From Fluviicola sp. (GTDB taxonomy: Bacteria > Bacteroidota > Bacteroidia > Flavobacteriales_D > Crocinitomicaceae), in assembly GCF_030151805.1 (NCBI RefSeq), contig NZ_JASLCN010000368.1:1-7292 (forward strand): 7,292 nucleotides of DNA, written 5' to 3'. Position 1 is the first letter of the stretch. Each line of letters begins with the position of its first letter. The notes below the pieces were generated by a model. It was not told the origin of the DNA. It saw only the letters and a list, made by a program, of their open reading frames with translations, and ran no database searches. Shown here piece after piece: positions 1 to 5,380 of this stretch. Both the position numbers and the translations under genes were made by a program.

Positions 1-17
1 AAAAAACTGGCGCTTTA

Positions 18-500
18 TCAATTATCAAAGTAGTACAATTTCTTTCCGACATGAAAGGCTTCAGCAGCCAACTCCTTTTCATCAAACGTGACTTCCAATT
101 TCAAACCGTCATATTCCCAGATATATCCTTCAATCTCAAACAGATCCATCGAGAATATTTCTCCGATGATCGGCGTTACTTTCGTTGGATTTCCAAGGTT
201 ATGAATGATATCCTGCTTACTTACATTGGTATTCGTGAGTGCAAATCCAACCACCTGATCCTTTTGCAATTTGTATTTATATCCCGTACAAATGTATTCT
301 ACCTGTTCCTGGTCATTCACTAAAGGGTAATTTACCCTGAACGAAACACGATGCTGATTGAGGATTGATTCCAGTTTTGTTCTGTTATCCTTCATTTTTA
401 CTCCGTTTAACCTGAATGTGATCTTCGATTCATCCGTTAGATTTTTCATCCAACCTGGATCCAATAATTCGATCTGCTTTGCAAAGAACCCGAACACCAT
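18..500 (-). CDS. Hypothetical protein, 160 aa
   Basis: I do not recognise a family with confidence. The protein has no signal peptide and no membrane segment, so it is probably cytosolic. The C-terminal half (about residues 97-142) has a pattern of the form I..LG.PTKV, then IWEYDGLKLEVTFDE. This 'LGxP ... WxYxxLxLxVxFD' layout occurs in several small alpha/beta domains of bacterial unknowns and is reminiscent of BamE/SmpA-like or immunity-protein folds, but that is only a resemblance. The start ATG lies 5 bases after the stop of the exported-protein gene at 506-1009, which points to co-transcription and perhaps translational coupling. No clear Shine-Dalgarno sequence is visible, as is normal in Bacteroidota. 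The reading frame is intact and uses the same codon style as its neighbours. The existence of the gene is fairly sure; its function is unknown. Confidence 0.8.
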   Translation of the reverse strand: MVFGFFAKQIELLDPGWMKNLTDESKITFRLNGVKMKDNRTKLESILNQHRVSFRVNYPLVNDQEQVEYICTGYKYKLQKDQVVGFALTNTNVSKQDIIHNLGNPTKVTPIIGEIFSMDLFEIEGYIWEYDGLKLEVTFDEKELAAEAFHVGKKLYYFDN

Positions 501-505
501 TGTTT

Positions 506-1009
506 TTACTTTTCAAATACGTGATATGGCTTGGGGAAAAACACCCAGCGGCCGTTTATATGAACCCAGTATTTGAATGCGAGTCCTCTTTCAGCATCTT
601 TTTCTCTCAATAGTGAGACTTTGTAAAAAACAACACCGAGCTGCAATTTTTCTAAAATTTGATCCATTCCCCCTGCGTAATTACCTTTCTGTTGTTCAAT
701 ATCTTCGGTTGAAAAACGGTCAATCTGAACATCTGAAAACGTTTCATTTTCTTCCTTTGGATCAGCCTCAGCTTTGGACTTCATTGCTTCAATCGCTTTA
801 AAATAAGTTTCAGCGTCTTGTTCTTTAAAAACCAATTTACACTCTTCCAATGTAGGAAGAGATCGGGCAATTAATTCTGTCATTGATTTTGAAGTCAGGT
901 ATTCCGCAAAATAGTTTTTTGCCTGGTCGGATTGATCTTGGGCAACTGTAGTCATAGTAACTAAAGTCATCATCATCACCGTGATCAGCGTGGAGATTTT
1001 TCGATTCAT
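506..1009 (-). CDS. Small exported protein of unknown function, 167 aa
   Basis: The N-terminus is a standard Sec signal peptide: a basic start (MNRK), a hydrophobic methionine- and threonine-rich core over residues 5-20, and a likely cut after Ala23 (TVA before QDQ). There is no lipobox cysteine, so the mature protein is probably periplasmic rather than a lipoprotein. The mature part is acidic and largely helical in appearance (about residues 25-125). It ends in an aromatic, basic segment, YWVHINGRWVFFPKPYHVF (about 147-165), which looks like a beta-hairpin and resembles C-termini of small secreted Bacteroidota unknowns. It has only one cysteine in the mature part (residue 57). The gene lies 44 bases downstream of the GNAT gene and 5 bases upstream of the 160-residue unknown, so the three may form one transcript. 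No promoter box is evident in the 44-base gap. The family is not recognised. Confidence 0.85.
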   Translation of the reverse strand: MNRKISTLITVMMMTLVTMTTVAQDQSDQAKNYFAEYLTSKSMTELIARSLPTLEECKLVFKEQDAETYFKAIEAMKSKAEADPKEENETFSDVQIDRFSTEDIEQQKGNYAGGMDQILEKLQLGVVFYKVSLLREKDAERGLAFKYWVHINGRWVFFPKPYHVFEK

Positions 1010-1053
1010 TGTTTTTTAGTATTGTTTTTTTTAGTTTAGAATTGGGTGAAGTT

Positions 1054-1623
1054 TTAGAGCGATTCTTTCTTCTTGAACTGAAGGTGTTCCATCTTTTTAC
1101 CCGCCAATGTTTTTTCGCCGGCTATTTCGAATCCCAGTTTCAGATAAAGCTTTTTGGCATTCGGATTGTCCTGATCTACCAATAAGCCCAGTGTTTCATT
1201 GCGCTTCTCAACGTATTCCTCGATCAAAAACTGAAAGATTTTAGTGCCGATTCCTTTTCCCTGTTGGTTCGGACTCACACCCACACAATCAATGTAATAC
1301 TCTCCGGCCTGCGTTTCATCTTCAGGGTTGAATTCCCTGTTAAACATGTTTTTAACTTTGTTCCCGACAGGTTCTCTCAATTCATTTAATCTTGCCCCGT
1401 CATACACAATGGCAGTTCCAACAATTTCTCCACCGGATTCTGCAATCCAGCAATTTTCATAGGAATATTGATTGCCTTTTTCTTCCGTTAAGCTGCTCAA
1501 AAAGCAAAGCGCCTTCCCTGCTGATTTCTCCCCGATAAAGTTATAAACGATATCTTCCATTGCCAACATCATGAGGGAAGCAATGGTTTCAGATTCTTCC
1601 TGGTTTGCTTTTCTGATTAACAT
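1054..1623 (-). CDS. GNAT-family N-acetyltransferase
   Basis: This 189-residue protein has the layout of a single-domain GNAT enzyme, which moves an acetyl group from acetyl-CoA to an amine. Motif A, which binds the pyrophosphate of acetyl-CoA, is seen at about residues 109-127: strand YYIDCVGVSP followed by QGKGIG at 121-126, fitting the Q/R-x-x-G-x-G/A rule. Motif B follows, with strand LGLLVDQDNPNAKKLYLKLGFE (split here as LGLLVDQDNP at 145-154 and NAKKLYLKLGFE at 155-166), where the Asn and Tyr typical of the family are present. Strand WIAESGGEIVGTAIVYD (59-75) is the usual beta2-beta3 hairpin. The substrate cannot be read from sequence: it could be a small amine, an antibiotic, or a protein N-terminus. 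It is probably the first gene of a minus-strand unit with the exported protein, and it has its own promoter-like sequence upstream at 1669-1696. Confidence 0.92.
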   Translation of the reverse strand: MLIRKANQEESETIASLMMLAMEDIVYNFIGEKSAGKALCFLSSLTEEKGNQYSYENCWIAESGGEIVGTAIVYDGARLNELREPVGNKVKNMFNREFNPEDETQAGEYYIDCVGVSPNQQGKGIGTKIFQFLIEEYVEKRNETLGLLVDQDNPNAKKLYLKLGFEIAGEKTLAGKKMEHLQFKKKESL

Positions 1624-1668
1624 ATGCGATTTGTCTGTTTCTAAAATAGATTCAGTTAATTCTTCCTT

Positions 1669-1696
1669 TAAAAATACAACTTATCTCGTATAACAA
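1669..1696 (-). promoter_or_regulatory. Putative Bacteroidota-type promoter for the GNAT gene
   Basis: Read on the minus strand, TTG (1694-1696) is followed after 17 bases by TATTTTTA (1669-1676). This matches the Bacteroidota consensus TAnnTTTG in all but the last base. It would start transcription about 40 bases before the ATG at 1623. The bases just before the -7 box (TAAGTTGTA) are identical to those at the DinB promoter at 3399-3411. The spacing is at the short end of the accepted range, so this is a moderate call. Confidence 0.4.
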
Positions 1697-1740
1697 GCTT
1701 CACCCGGAGCATGAAATACCTTTCCATACTTCCACAAATG

Positions 1741-1768
1741 AAGAAAGCGGAAATGATGTTCCGCTCTT
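1741..1768 (-). terminator. Hairpin terminator downstream of the SpoIIAA-like gene
   Basis: On the minus strand a perfect 7-base-pair stem, AGCGGAA (1759-1765) with TTCCGCT (1746-1752), closes a 6-base loop and is followed by TTCTTC, a moderately T-rich tail. The stem begins 3 bases after the TGA of the orphan reading frame at 1769-1888, and 119 bases after the stop of the SpoIIAA-like gene. Its GCGGA core is shared with the other two terminators in this window. Confidence 0.6.
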
Positions 1769-1888
1769 TCAACTGTTCGTTTGCATCCCCCTGTTTTCCG
1801 TAACGATTCTTTTAATCAGGTCTTTGGCGGAAGGAATCCTTTCCTCATCAAACCAAAATGTGAGATGAATACAATCCGTATCGTTTAA
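1769..1888 (-). pseudogene. Orphan 39-codon reading frame, possible gene remnant
   Basis: Directly after the SpoIIAA-like stop codon, in the -1 frame relative to it, an open stretch encodes 39 residues including CIHLTFWFDEERIPSAKDL and then IKRIVTENRGMQTNS before a TGA at 1769-1771. It has the amino acid mix and codon choice of a real protein (an amphipathic helix after a hydrophobic strand), but no ATG, GTG or TTG start ahead of this segment in its frame. The preceding in-frame stop lies at 1889-1891, inside the SpoIIAA-like gene. A terminator hairpin begins 3 bases after the TGA, as expected for a true gene end. I infer either the leftover 3' end of a gene whose front was deleted, or a chance open frame. 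I cannot name the family. Confidence 0.35.
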
Positions 1889-2274
1889 TTACCCGGAGTT
1901 ATAAATTCCAATGCTTCATCCAATTGCTCCTGATCAAAATACCTTTCTTCCAAAGCATGATTAAATAAATGAAGGATTTTGTTTTCAACAGTCACAATCG
2001 ACTCCATCACTCCTGAATGAGAAACTACAGCGCATCGTCCTATTTTTCCGAAGTGTTTGATTCCCCATAATTCCCCCTGAAAAAAGCCTTTCAAAGACAT
2101 GTCTTTAAGCACCGACAAATCTTTCACCTTGATCAGAATGTTTACGTGTTCAAACCCCTGATCCAATTTTTCCTGGAAAAGCTGTTCGATCAATAAGGCA
2201 TCAGCTTCGGTGAATGTCCCGGACAACTCAAAAGCAAGCGCATTTTTCTCGAATTTTTTAATTTGATTTATCAT
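1885..2274 (-). CDS. SpoIIAA-like (STAS-fold) protein
   Basis: This 129-residue protein fits the SpoIIAA-like family, a group of small stand-alone domains related in fold to STAS and CRAL-TRIO domains. Visible signs are the opening strand LAFELSGTFTEADA (13-26, the 'G.ft..D' motif), a following helix to about residue 39, the strand VNILIKVKDLS (44-54), the segment FFQGELWGIKHFGKIGRCAVVSH (split: FFQGELWGI at 64-72, then KHFGKIGRCAVVSH at 73-86), and a C-terminal acidic helix ending EALEFI. The 'kh..kI.R.AvV' stretch is the most typical part. Length is normal for the family. The biochemical role of this family is not settled; family members lack the serine-phosphorylation context of true SpoIIAA. 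It stands alone between two terminators, so it probably has its own promoter, which I could not pin down. Confidence 0.82.
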   Translation of the reverse strand: MINQIKKFEKNALAFELSGTFTEADALLIEQLFQEKLDQGFEHVNILIKVKDLSVLKDMSLKGFFQGELWGIKHFGKIGRCAVVSHSGVMESIVTVENKILHLFNHALEERYFDQEQLDEALEFITPGN

Positions 2275-2344
2275 AATGGCTATTTTATTGCCATAAGTTA
2301 AGCAATTGAATCTTCACATGTATTCCTTCGGGTAAATTCTTTTC

Positions 2345-2379
2345 TAAAAAACAAAAGAGCGAAGACTAAGCTCCGCTCT
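2345..2379 (-). terminator. Rho-independent terminator of the DinB-AHSA1 unit
   Basis: On the minus strand AGAGCGGAG (2371-2379) pairs with CTTCGCTCT (2356-2364) around a 6-base loop and is followed by TTTTGTTTTTT. The stem has nine pairs if one G-U is allowed. On the plus strand the same position would be an A-C mismatch, so the direction of transcription is minus, matching the two genes upstream. Confidence 0.85.
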
Positions 2380-2443
2380 GAATGATGATTTCTCAATTTG
2401 AATCAGTGAAAGAAGGAATCTCAATGATAACTTCAGCTTCTTT

Positions 2444-2884
2444 TTATTTACCATCCTGAATCAAAGGAATCAGTTTTTCTTCCAGGTATTTTGACCAGGT
2501 TGGTGCGCAGGCATTATAACATGCTACTTCGGGGGTCAATCCCTGATGCGTGAAAATCAACTCCGTTTTTCCATCCTTTTCTGCAATATCAAACACCATT
2601 TTTGTTCCCGTCCATTCAGATTGATCTTCGATAAAAGTCAATGCACTTTCTTCAACCTGCCAGACAATGCGTTTATCCGGAATGACTTCTACCAGTTTCT
2701 GTTTGGAGTAATGTGCACCTTCTCCGGCGCGGAAACTAAACTCATCATGGAGTTTTTCGGATGAACCGGTAATTTCTTCGGAGAACAAGCCAAACCACCA
2801 GGAGCGAACGTTGCTTATTGCCTTAAAAACATCCCCCGGAGTTCGGTCCGTAATAATCGTAAATGTGAAATCTTTCTGTTCCAT
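2444..2884 (-). CDS. AHSA1/SRPBCC-domain protein
   Basis: This 146-residue protein covers a whole SRPBCC domain of the AHSA1 (Aha1-like) type, a helix-grip fold with a large ligand pocket. Typical signs in order are the first strand FTFTIITDRTPGDVFKAIS (6-24), the RSWWFG segment (27-32), the strand-turn region KLVEVIPDKRIVWQVEE (63-79), GTKMVFDIAEKDGKTELIFTHQGL (split: GTKMVFDI at 93-100, then TELIFTHQGL at 107-116), and the C-terminal helix TWSKYLEEKLIPLI. The ligand is unknown, as for most of this family. Its ATG is only 4 bases after the stop of the DinB-like gene, so the two are almost certainly co-transcribed and perhaps translationally coupled. A clear terminator follows at 2345-2379. 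The C-terminal pair of cysteines (122, 126) is not a family hallmark that I know of. Confidence 0.92.
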   Translation of the reverse strand: MEQKDFTFTIITDRTPGDVFKAISNVRSWWFGLFSEEITGSSEKLHDEFSFRAGEGAHYSKQKLVEVIPDKRIVWQVEESALTFIEDQSEWTGTKMVFDIAEKDGKTELIFTHQGLTPEVACYNACAPTWSKYLEEKLIPLIQDGK

Positions 2885-2888
2885 AATC

Positions 2889-3371
2889 TTATTTTAATAA
2901 TACCAATTGCCCCGTATGATAAGCCAGGTGCGTTGTTCTGGTTAAAATGATGTTCAGTTTGTTGCGGTGAGGTTCATTCGCAAAATCGCTTTCGGAAACA
3001 GCTGTATGTCTCTGAAACCAATCCTCCGGCTTCACGGCATCAAATCGTTGTTTTAAATCGGTGTTCTGTTCTTCCCATAGTTGTCGCAATTCCTTAACGG
3101 AAGGAAGTTCAGTTGTTGCTTTGTCCGGTAATTCAATAAAAGGTCGCTTCAATTCAGGATATGCCTTTTTTCCCATATCGAGCAAGATTAGCATATCGTC
3201 ATGAACGGCAATCAGGTGTCCGAGTAAATACGTTCCCCTGTTTTTTCCGGGAGCAATTTCCCTTTCCAATTGTTCATCCGAAAGTGATTGCAGCAAGGTG
3301 TCGCAGCTTTTTACAGATGCCTCCCATCTGTCCATGATCATTTTTACTGTTGTGAGATTCGTTGTCATCAT
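2889..3371 (-). CDS. DinB-like domain protein
   Basis: This 160-residue protein has the DinB/YfiT-like four-helix-bundle pattern. The predicted metal-binding triad is visible: His52 in YLLGHLIAVHDD, then His148 and His152 in THLAYHTGQL, the usual HxxxH of the last helix. His57 may also be near the site. Members of this family bind a divalent metal; some act as thiol-dependent transferases and many have no known reaction, so I assign no substrate. This DinB is not DNA polymerase IV, which shares the name. Two in-frame ATGs stand side by side at 3371 and 3368, and either could serve. A promoter on the same strand lies about 28 bases upstream (3399-3406). The gene leads the AHSA1 gene by 4 bases and is divergent from the GlxA-type regulator, which may control it. 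Confidence 0.9.
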   Translation of the reverse strand: MMTTNLTTVKMIMDRWEASVKSCDTLLQSLSDEQLEREIAPGKNRGTYLLGHLIAVHDDMLILLDMGKKAYPELKRPFIELPDKATTELPSVKELRQLWEEQNTDLKQRFDAVKPEDWFQRHTAVSESDFANEPHRNKLNIILTRTTHLAYHTGQLVLLK

Positions 3372-3398
3372 GTATTGTATCAGTTAAAATCGTTTTTT

Positions 3399-3429
3399 CA
3401 AAGCTACAACTTAGCTCACTCCTTTAAAA
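3399..3429 (-). promoter_or_regulatory. Promoter of the DinB-AHSA1 unit
   Basis: The minus strand carries TAGCTTTG at 3399-3406, an exact match to the Bacteroidota -7 consensus TAnnTTTG, 27 bases upstream of the DinB-like ATG. The -33 element is poor: at about 20 bases upstream (3427-3429) the minus strand reads TTT instead of TTG. A weak -33 beside a good -7 fits a promoter that needs an activator, which is an inference. Confidence 0.6.
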
Positions 3430-3430
3430 G

Positions 3431-3465
3431 TGTCTAAAAAGACATTAAACGGGTTGATTTAGACA
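3431..3465. promoter_or_regulatory. Putative operator with three AGACA half-sites
   Basis: Between the two divergent promoters lies the palindrome TGTCT-AAAA-AGACA (3431-3444), and a further half-site TTTAGACA at 3458-3465. TGTCTAAA (3431-3438) and TTTAGACA (3458-3465) form a perfect 8-base inverted repeat. The two same-direction AGACA copies start 21 bases apart (3440 and 3461), two helical turns, the spacing common for direct repeats bound by AraC-family regulators. The third copy overlaps the spacer of the regulator's own promoter, which would fit autoregulation. That the neighbouring regulator binds here is inferred. Confidence 0.5.
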
Positions 3466-3484
3466 AAATGATAGTGTACTTTTG
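3454..3484 (+). promoter_or_regulatory. Promoter of the GlxA-type regulator gene
   Basis: TTG (3454-3456), 20 bases, then TACTTTTG (3477-3484) matches the Bacteroidota promoter consensus TTG-N17-23-TAnnTTTG exactly. Transcription would begin near 3490, giving a leader of only about 7 bases before the ATG at 3497. The upstream in-frame TTG at 3482 is part of the -7 box, so it cannot be the start codon if this promoter is used. Confidence 0.75.
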
Positions 3485-3496
3485 GAAAAAAACGAG

Positions 3497-4480
3497 ATGA
3501 AACATCTGACTATTTTGGTTCCGGACGGGGAAGGCAATAACCTGAGCAGCATTGTAGGAGCTTATAAACTCTTTTCCAGGGCGAATGAGTATTGGAAACA
3601 AAGTGGAAAGGAACAGCTGTTTAACATCCAACTGGCCGGTGTTTCGACCGAAATTCAGTATTACGACGGATTGTTTTCCGTCAAACCGCATACTCACATT
3701 TCAACTATCACAAAAACAGATCTGATCATTATTCCTTCTCTGAATCATCGCTATGAAACCGCCATTACTCAAAATGGGCCACTGATCAATTGGGTGAAAA
3801 TGCATTATGAACTCGGAGCGGAAGTAGCAAGTATTTGCACCGGAGCGTTTATCCTGGCTTCAAGTGGTTTATTAAATGACAAAAAATGTTCTACACATTG
3901 GGCCGCAGCCAGTCAGCTCAAAACGATGTTCCCGGAAGTGAACCTGGAGCAGGATCGTTTGATAACGGATGAAAAAGGAATTTATACGAATGGCGGCGCT
4001 TATTCTTTTCTGAACCTGATGATTTACCTGATTGAAAAATACTTTGACCGGCAAACCGCCATTTTATGTTCGAAGGTATTCCAGATCGAATCGGATAGAA
4101 ACAGTCAATCGGAGTTTGTGATTTTCAACGGGCAAAAAGTACATCACGATGACGCCATCAAACAAGCTCAGCTATTCATTGAAAGTCATGTAAGCGCTAA
4201 GATTTCTATTGAGCAGCTCGCTTCACAATTTGCCATTGGCCGCAGAAATTTTGACAGAAGATTCATCAAAGCAACCGGAAACACTCCTGTCGAGTACATG
4301 CAGCGCGTCAAAATCGAATCGGCTAAAAAAGCATTTGAAACCAGTGGGAAAACAATCAACGAAGTGATGTACGAAGTCGGCTATTCCGATATGAAAGCAT
4401 TCCGGGAAGTCTTTCGAAGAATTACGGGCGTTTCACCACTGGAATACAAAACAAAATACAATCATCCTGTAACGTCCTGA
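3497..4480 (+). CDS. GlxA-family AraC-type transcriptional regulator
   Basis: This 327-residue regulator has two domains. Residues 1 to about 180 form a DJ-1/PfpI (class I glutamine amidotransferase-like) domain, with the family nucleophile-elbow sequence ASICTGAFILASSGLL around Cys114 and the following STHW. Residues about 215-320 form an AraC/XylS DNA-binding domain with two helix-turn-helix units: ISIEQLASQFAIGRRNFDRRF, shown here as ISIEQLASQF at 236-245 and AIGRRNFDRRF at 246-256, and TINEVMYEVGYSDMKAFREV at 286-305, ending in the signature GVSPLEYK. In this family the first domain is thought to sense a small molecule and usually lacks enzyme activity; the ligand is unknown here. I chose ATG 3497 rather than TTG 3482 because the TTG lies in the -7 box. 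The divergent DinB-AHSA1 unit and the shared half-sites suggest these genes, and itself, as targets. Confidence 0.93.
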   Translation: MKHLTILVPDGEGNNLSSIVGAYKLFSRANEYWKQSGKEQLFNIQLAGVSTEIQYYDGLFSVKPHTHISTITKTDLIIIPSLNHRYETAITQNGPLINWVKMHYELGAEVASICTGAFILASSGLLNDKKCSTHWAAASQLKTMFPEVNLEQDRLITDEKGIYTNGGAYSFLNLMIYLIEKYFDRQTAILCSKVFQIESDRNSQSEFVIFNGQKVHHDDAIKQAQLFIESHVSAKISIEQLASQFAIGRRNFDRRFIKATGNTPVEYMQRVKIESAKKAFETSGKTINEVMYEVGYSDMKAFREVFRRITGVSPLEYKTKYNHPVTS

Positions 4481-4505
4481 AAAATTACCTGAACTCCAAA
4501 AGACA

Positions 4506-4558
4506 ACTCTTTAACTTTTACCTTTTCAATTCTCAATTTTCAATTCTATTCAATTTCC
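4506..4558. repeat. Degenerate TTTTCAATTCT-type repeat between convergent genes
   Basis: The segment between the convergent regulator and the 126-residue unknown is a low-complexity run of CAATTCT, CAATTTT, CAATTCT and CAATTTC units at about 4527-4556. It extends into the coding end of the minus-strand gene, whose last residues (LNRIEN) are encoded by it. I see no clean hairpin terminator for the regulator here. Confidence 0.5.
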
Positions 4559-4913
4559 ACGTCTCCAGATCGTCCTCCGGATAATCTCCCAATTGATTCC
4601 AGATTTCAACACGGTCAATCATTCCGTTTGTAAAATGAACGATCGTTTCTGCCTGGATCTTCAATTCGTCGTTGAGCAATTCAACGTTGGACAATTCAGG
4701 AGTCGACTCACCGAATAGTTCGTGCAACTGAGCATCCGTCAACCAAAATTCTTTTGCAGCCTTTCGGTATTCAATAAAGATAAGAAGCCCGGAGCCTGTA
4801 TGCTCGTATTCCACTTCCTCCAGGTGTTCCAGCTGTTTGGTAATTTGTTCTTCGTATTTCTCACCCTGCAAGGTTGCAGTAATGATGTCTAAAGTAAGTT
4901 TTGATTCTATCAT
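4533..4913 (-). CDS. Hypothetical acidic protein, 126 aa
   Basis: I do not recognise the family. The protein is strongly acidic and soluble, with no signal peptide or membrane segment. It looks alpha/beta: a helical N-terminus rich in Glu (about residues 15-35), a strand GLLIFIEYRKAAKEFWLTD (42-60), a helix around AQLHELFGES, then strands KIQAETIVHFTNGMIDRVEIW (split: KIQAETIVHF at 85-94, TNGMIDRVEIW at 95-105). The end, GDYPEDDLETWKL, looks like a conserved tail. Size and acidity resemble immunity-type or binding proteins, but no toxin gene is present, so no function is given. The last few codons fall in the local CAATTCT repeat, suggesting that the stop has drifted into repeat DNA. The gene lies 104 bases downstream of another small unknown on the same strand, with a tandem repeat between them. 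Confidence 0.75.
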   Translation of the reverse strand: MIESKLTLDIITATLQGEKYEEQITKQLEHLEEVEYEHTGSGLLIFIEYRKAAKEFWLTDAQLHELFGESTPELSNVELLNDELKIQAETIVHFTNGMIDRVEIWNQLGDYPEDDLETWKLNRIEN

Positions 4914-4926
4914 GTTTTTTCTTTTG

Positions 4927-4938
4927 TCTTGTACAAGA
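4927..4938. promoter_or_regulatory. 12-base perfect palindrome upstream of the 126-aa gene
   Basis: TCTTGTACAAGA reads the same on both strands and ends 13 bases upstream of the start codon at 4913. It could be an operator for a dimeric regulator, or chance. No partner protein is identified. Confidence 0.25.
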
Positions 4939-4942
4939 GTCA

Positions 4943-5013
4943 GTTCAAAGGTTCAAAAAGTTTAAAGAGTTCAATTTGAACATTTGAACATTTGAACATT
5001 TGAACATTTGAAC
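4943..5013. repeat. Tandem 8-base repeat with inverted flanking copies
   Basis: Five perfect tandem copies of ATTTGAAC occupy 4974-5013. To their left are inverted relatives: GTTCAAA at 4943-4949 and 4951-4957, and GTTCAA at 4969-4974. The whole can fold as a hairpin with alternative registers. The array ends 4 bases from the stop codon of the 110-residue gene. Such TTTGAAC runs are common spacer sequence in Bacteroidota; copy number is likely variable by replication slippage. Confidence 0.9.
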
Positions 5014-5017
5014 ATTT

Positions 5018-5350
5018 TTAAATATCTCTTGCCAAAAGTTTAGCCGAAACTTTATACGTCGCGGAATATGAAAGTCCTGACTGGCGGGATTTAAAGGTTT
5101 TAAATGCTTTTTGATACCATTGTGGATCAGTTGCTTTCTTCTTCAGATTCTCATGGGTGATGACATCATACAATTCACCATTCAACCATGGTTCAATTCC
5201 ATAAATTCCAATTCCGAAATACTCCGCTCTTTCAAGCACGATTTCGAAATCTGCCTCTGAAAAAAACGGAACATTCTCCCCGTCGAATCCATCATTCAGC
5301 TTTTCCAGGCCTTTAAATACATTTTTTTCTAAAAATTCAATTTGTTCCAT
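5018..5350 (-). CDS. Conserved hypothetical protein, 110 aa
   Basis: This small soluble protein resembles a widespread but uncharacterised bacterial family of about 110 residues, judging from its pattern rather than from a search. The most distinctive part is SEADFEIVLERAEYFGIGIYGIEPWLNGELYDV, seen as SEADFEIVLERAEYFGIG at 31-48 and IYGIEPWLNGELYDV at 49-63. A second block, ATDPQWYQKAFKTF (73-86), is a likely helix, and the tail LSYSATYKVSAKLL (93-106) is a likely strand pair. There is no signal peptide, membrane segment or cysteine. The start ATG at 5350 lies about 30 bases downstream of the typA terminator, so the gene probably has its own promoter, but I see no TAnnTTTG match there. The function is unknown. 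Confidence 0.82.
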   Translation of the reverse strand: MEQIEFLEKNVFKGLEKLNDGFDGENVPFFSEADFEIVLERAEYFGIGIYGIEPWLNGELYDVITHENLKKKATDPQWYQKAFKTFKSRQSGLSYSATYKVSAKLLARDI

Positions 5351-5380
5351 ATTATTGGGATGCTTTTTTTGACTTGTCGT

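Noticed and set aside
1..17. Possible terminator at the left edge (minus strand AAAGCGCCAGTTTTTT)
   Set aside because: Only one arm is in the window, so the hairpin cannot be confirmed.
2293..2300. Possible -7 box for the SpoIIAA-like gene (minus strand TAACTTAT)
   Set aside because: It matches only four of the six fixed positions and has no TTG at the right distance.
2393..2443. Sixteen open codons in frame after the AHSA1 stop (KEAEVIIEIPSFTDSN)
   Set aside because: A TAA stop separates them and nothing suggests readthrough; a stretch this short is expected by chance.
3482..3496. TTG start giving five extra residues on the GlxA-type regulator
   Set aside because: The TTG is inside an exact TAnnTTTG promoter box, and the ATG at 3497 aligns with the usual start of the DJ-1 domain.
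4498..4505. Extra AAAAGACA copy after the regulator gene
   Set aside because: It is a single half-site at a convergent gene end without promoter context; likely chance.
4974..5013. Possible CRISPR array
   Set aside because: The 8-base units are directly adjacent with no spacers, and no cas gene is present.
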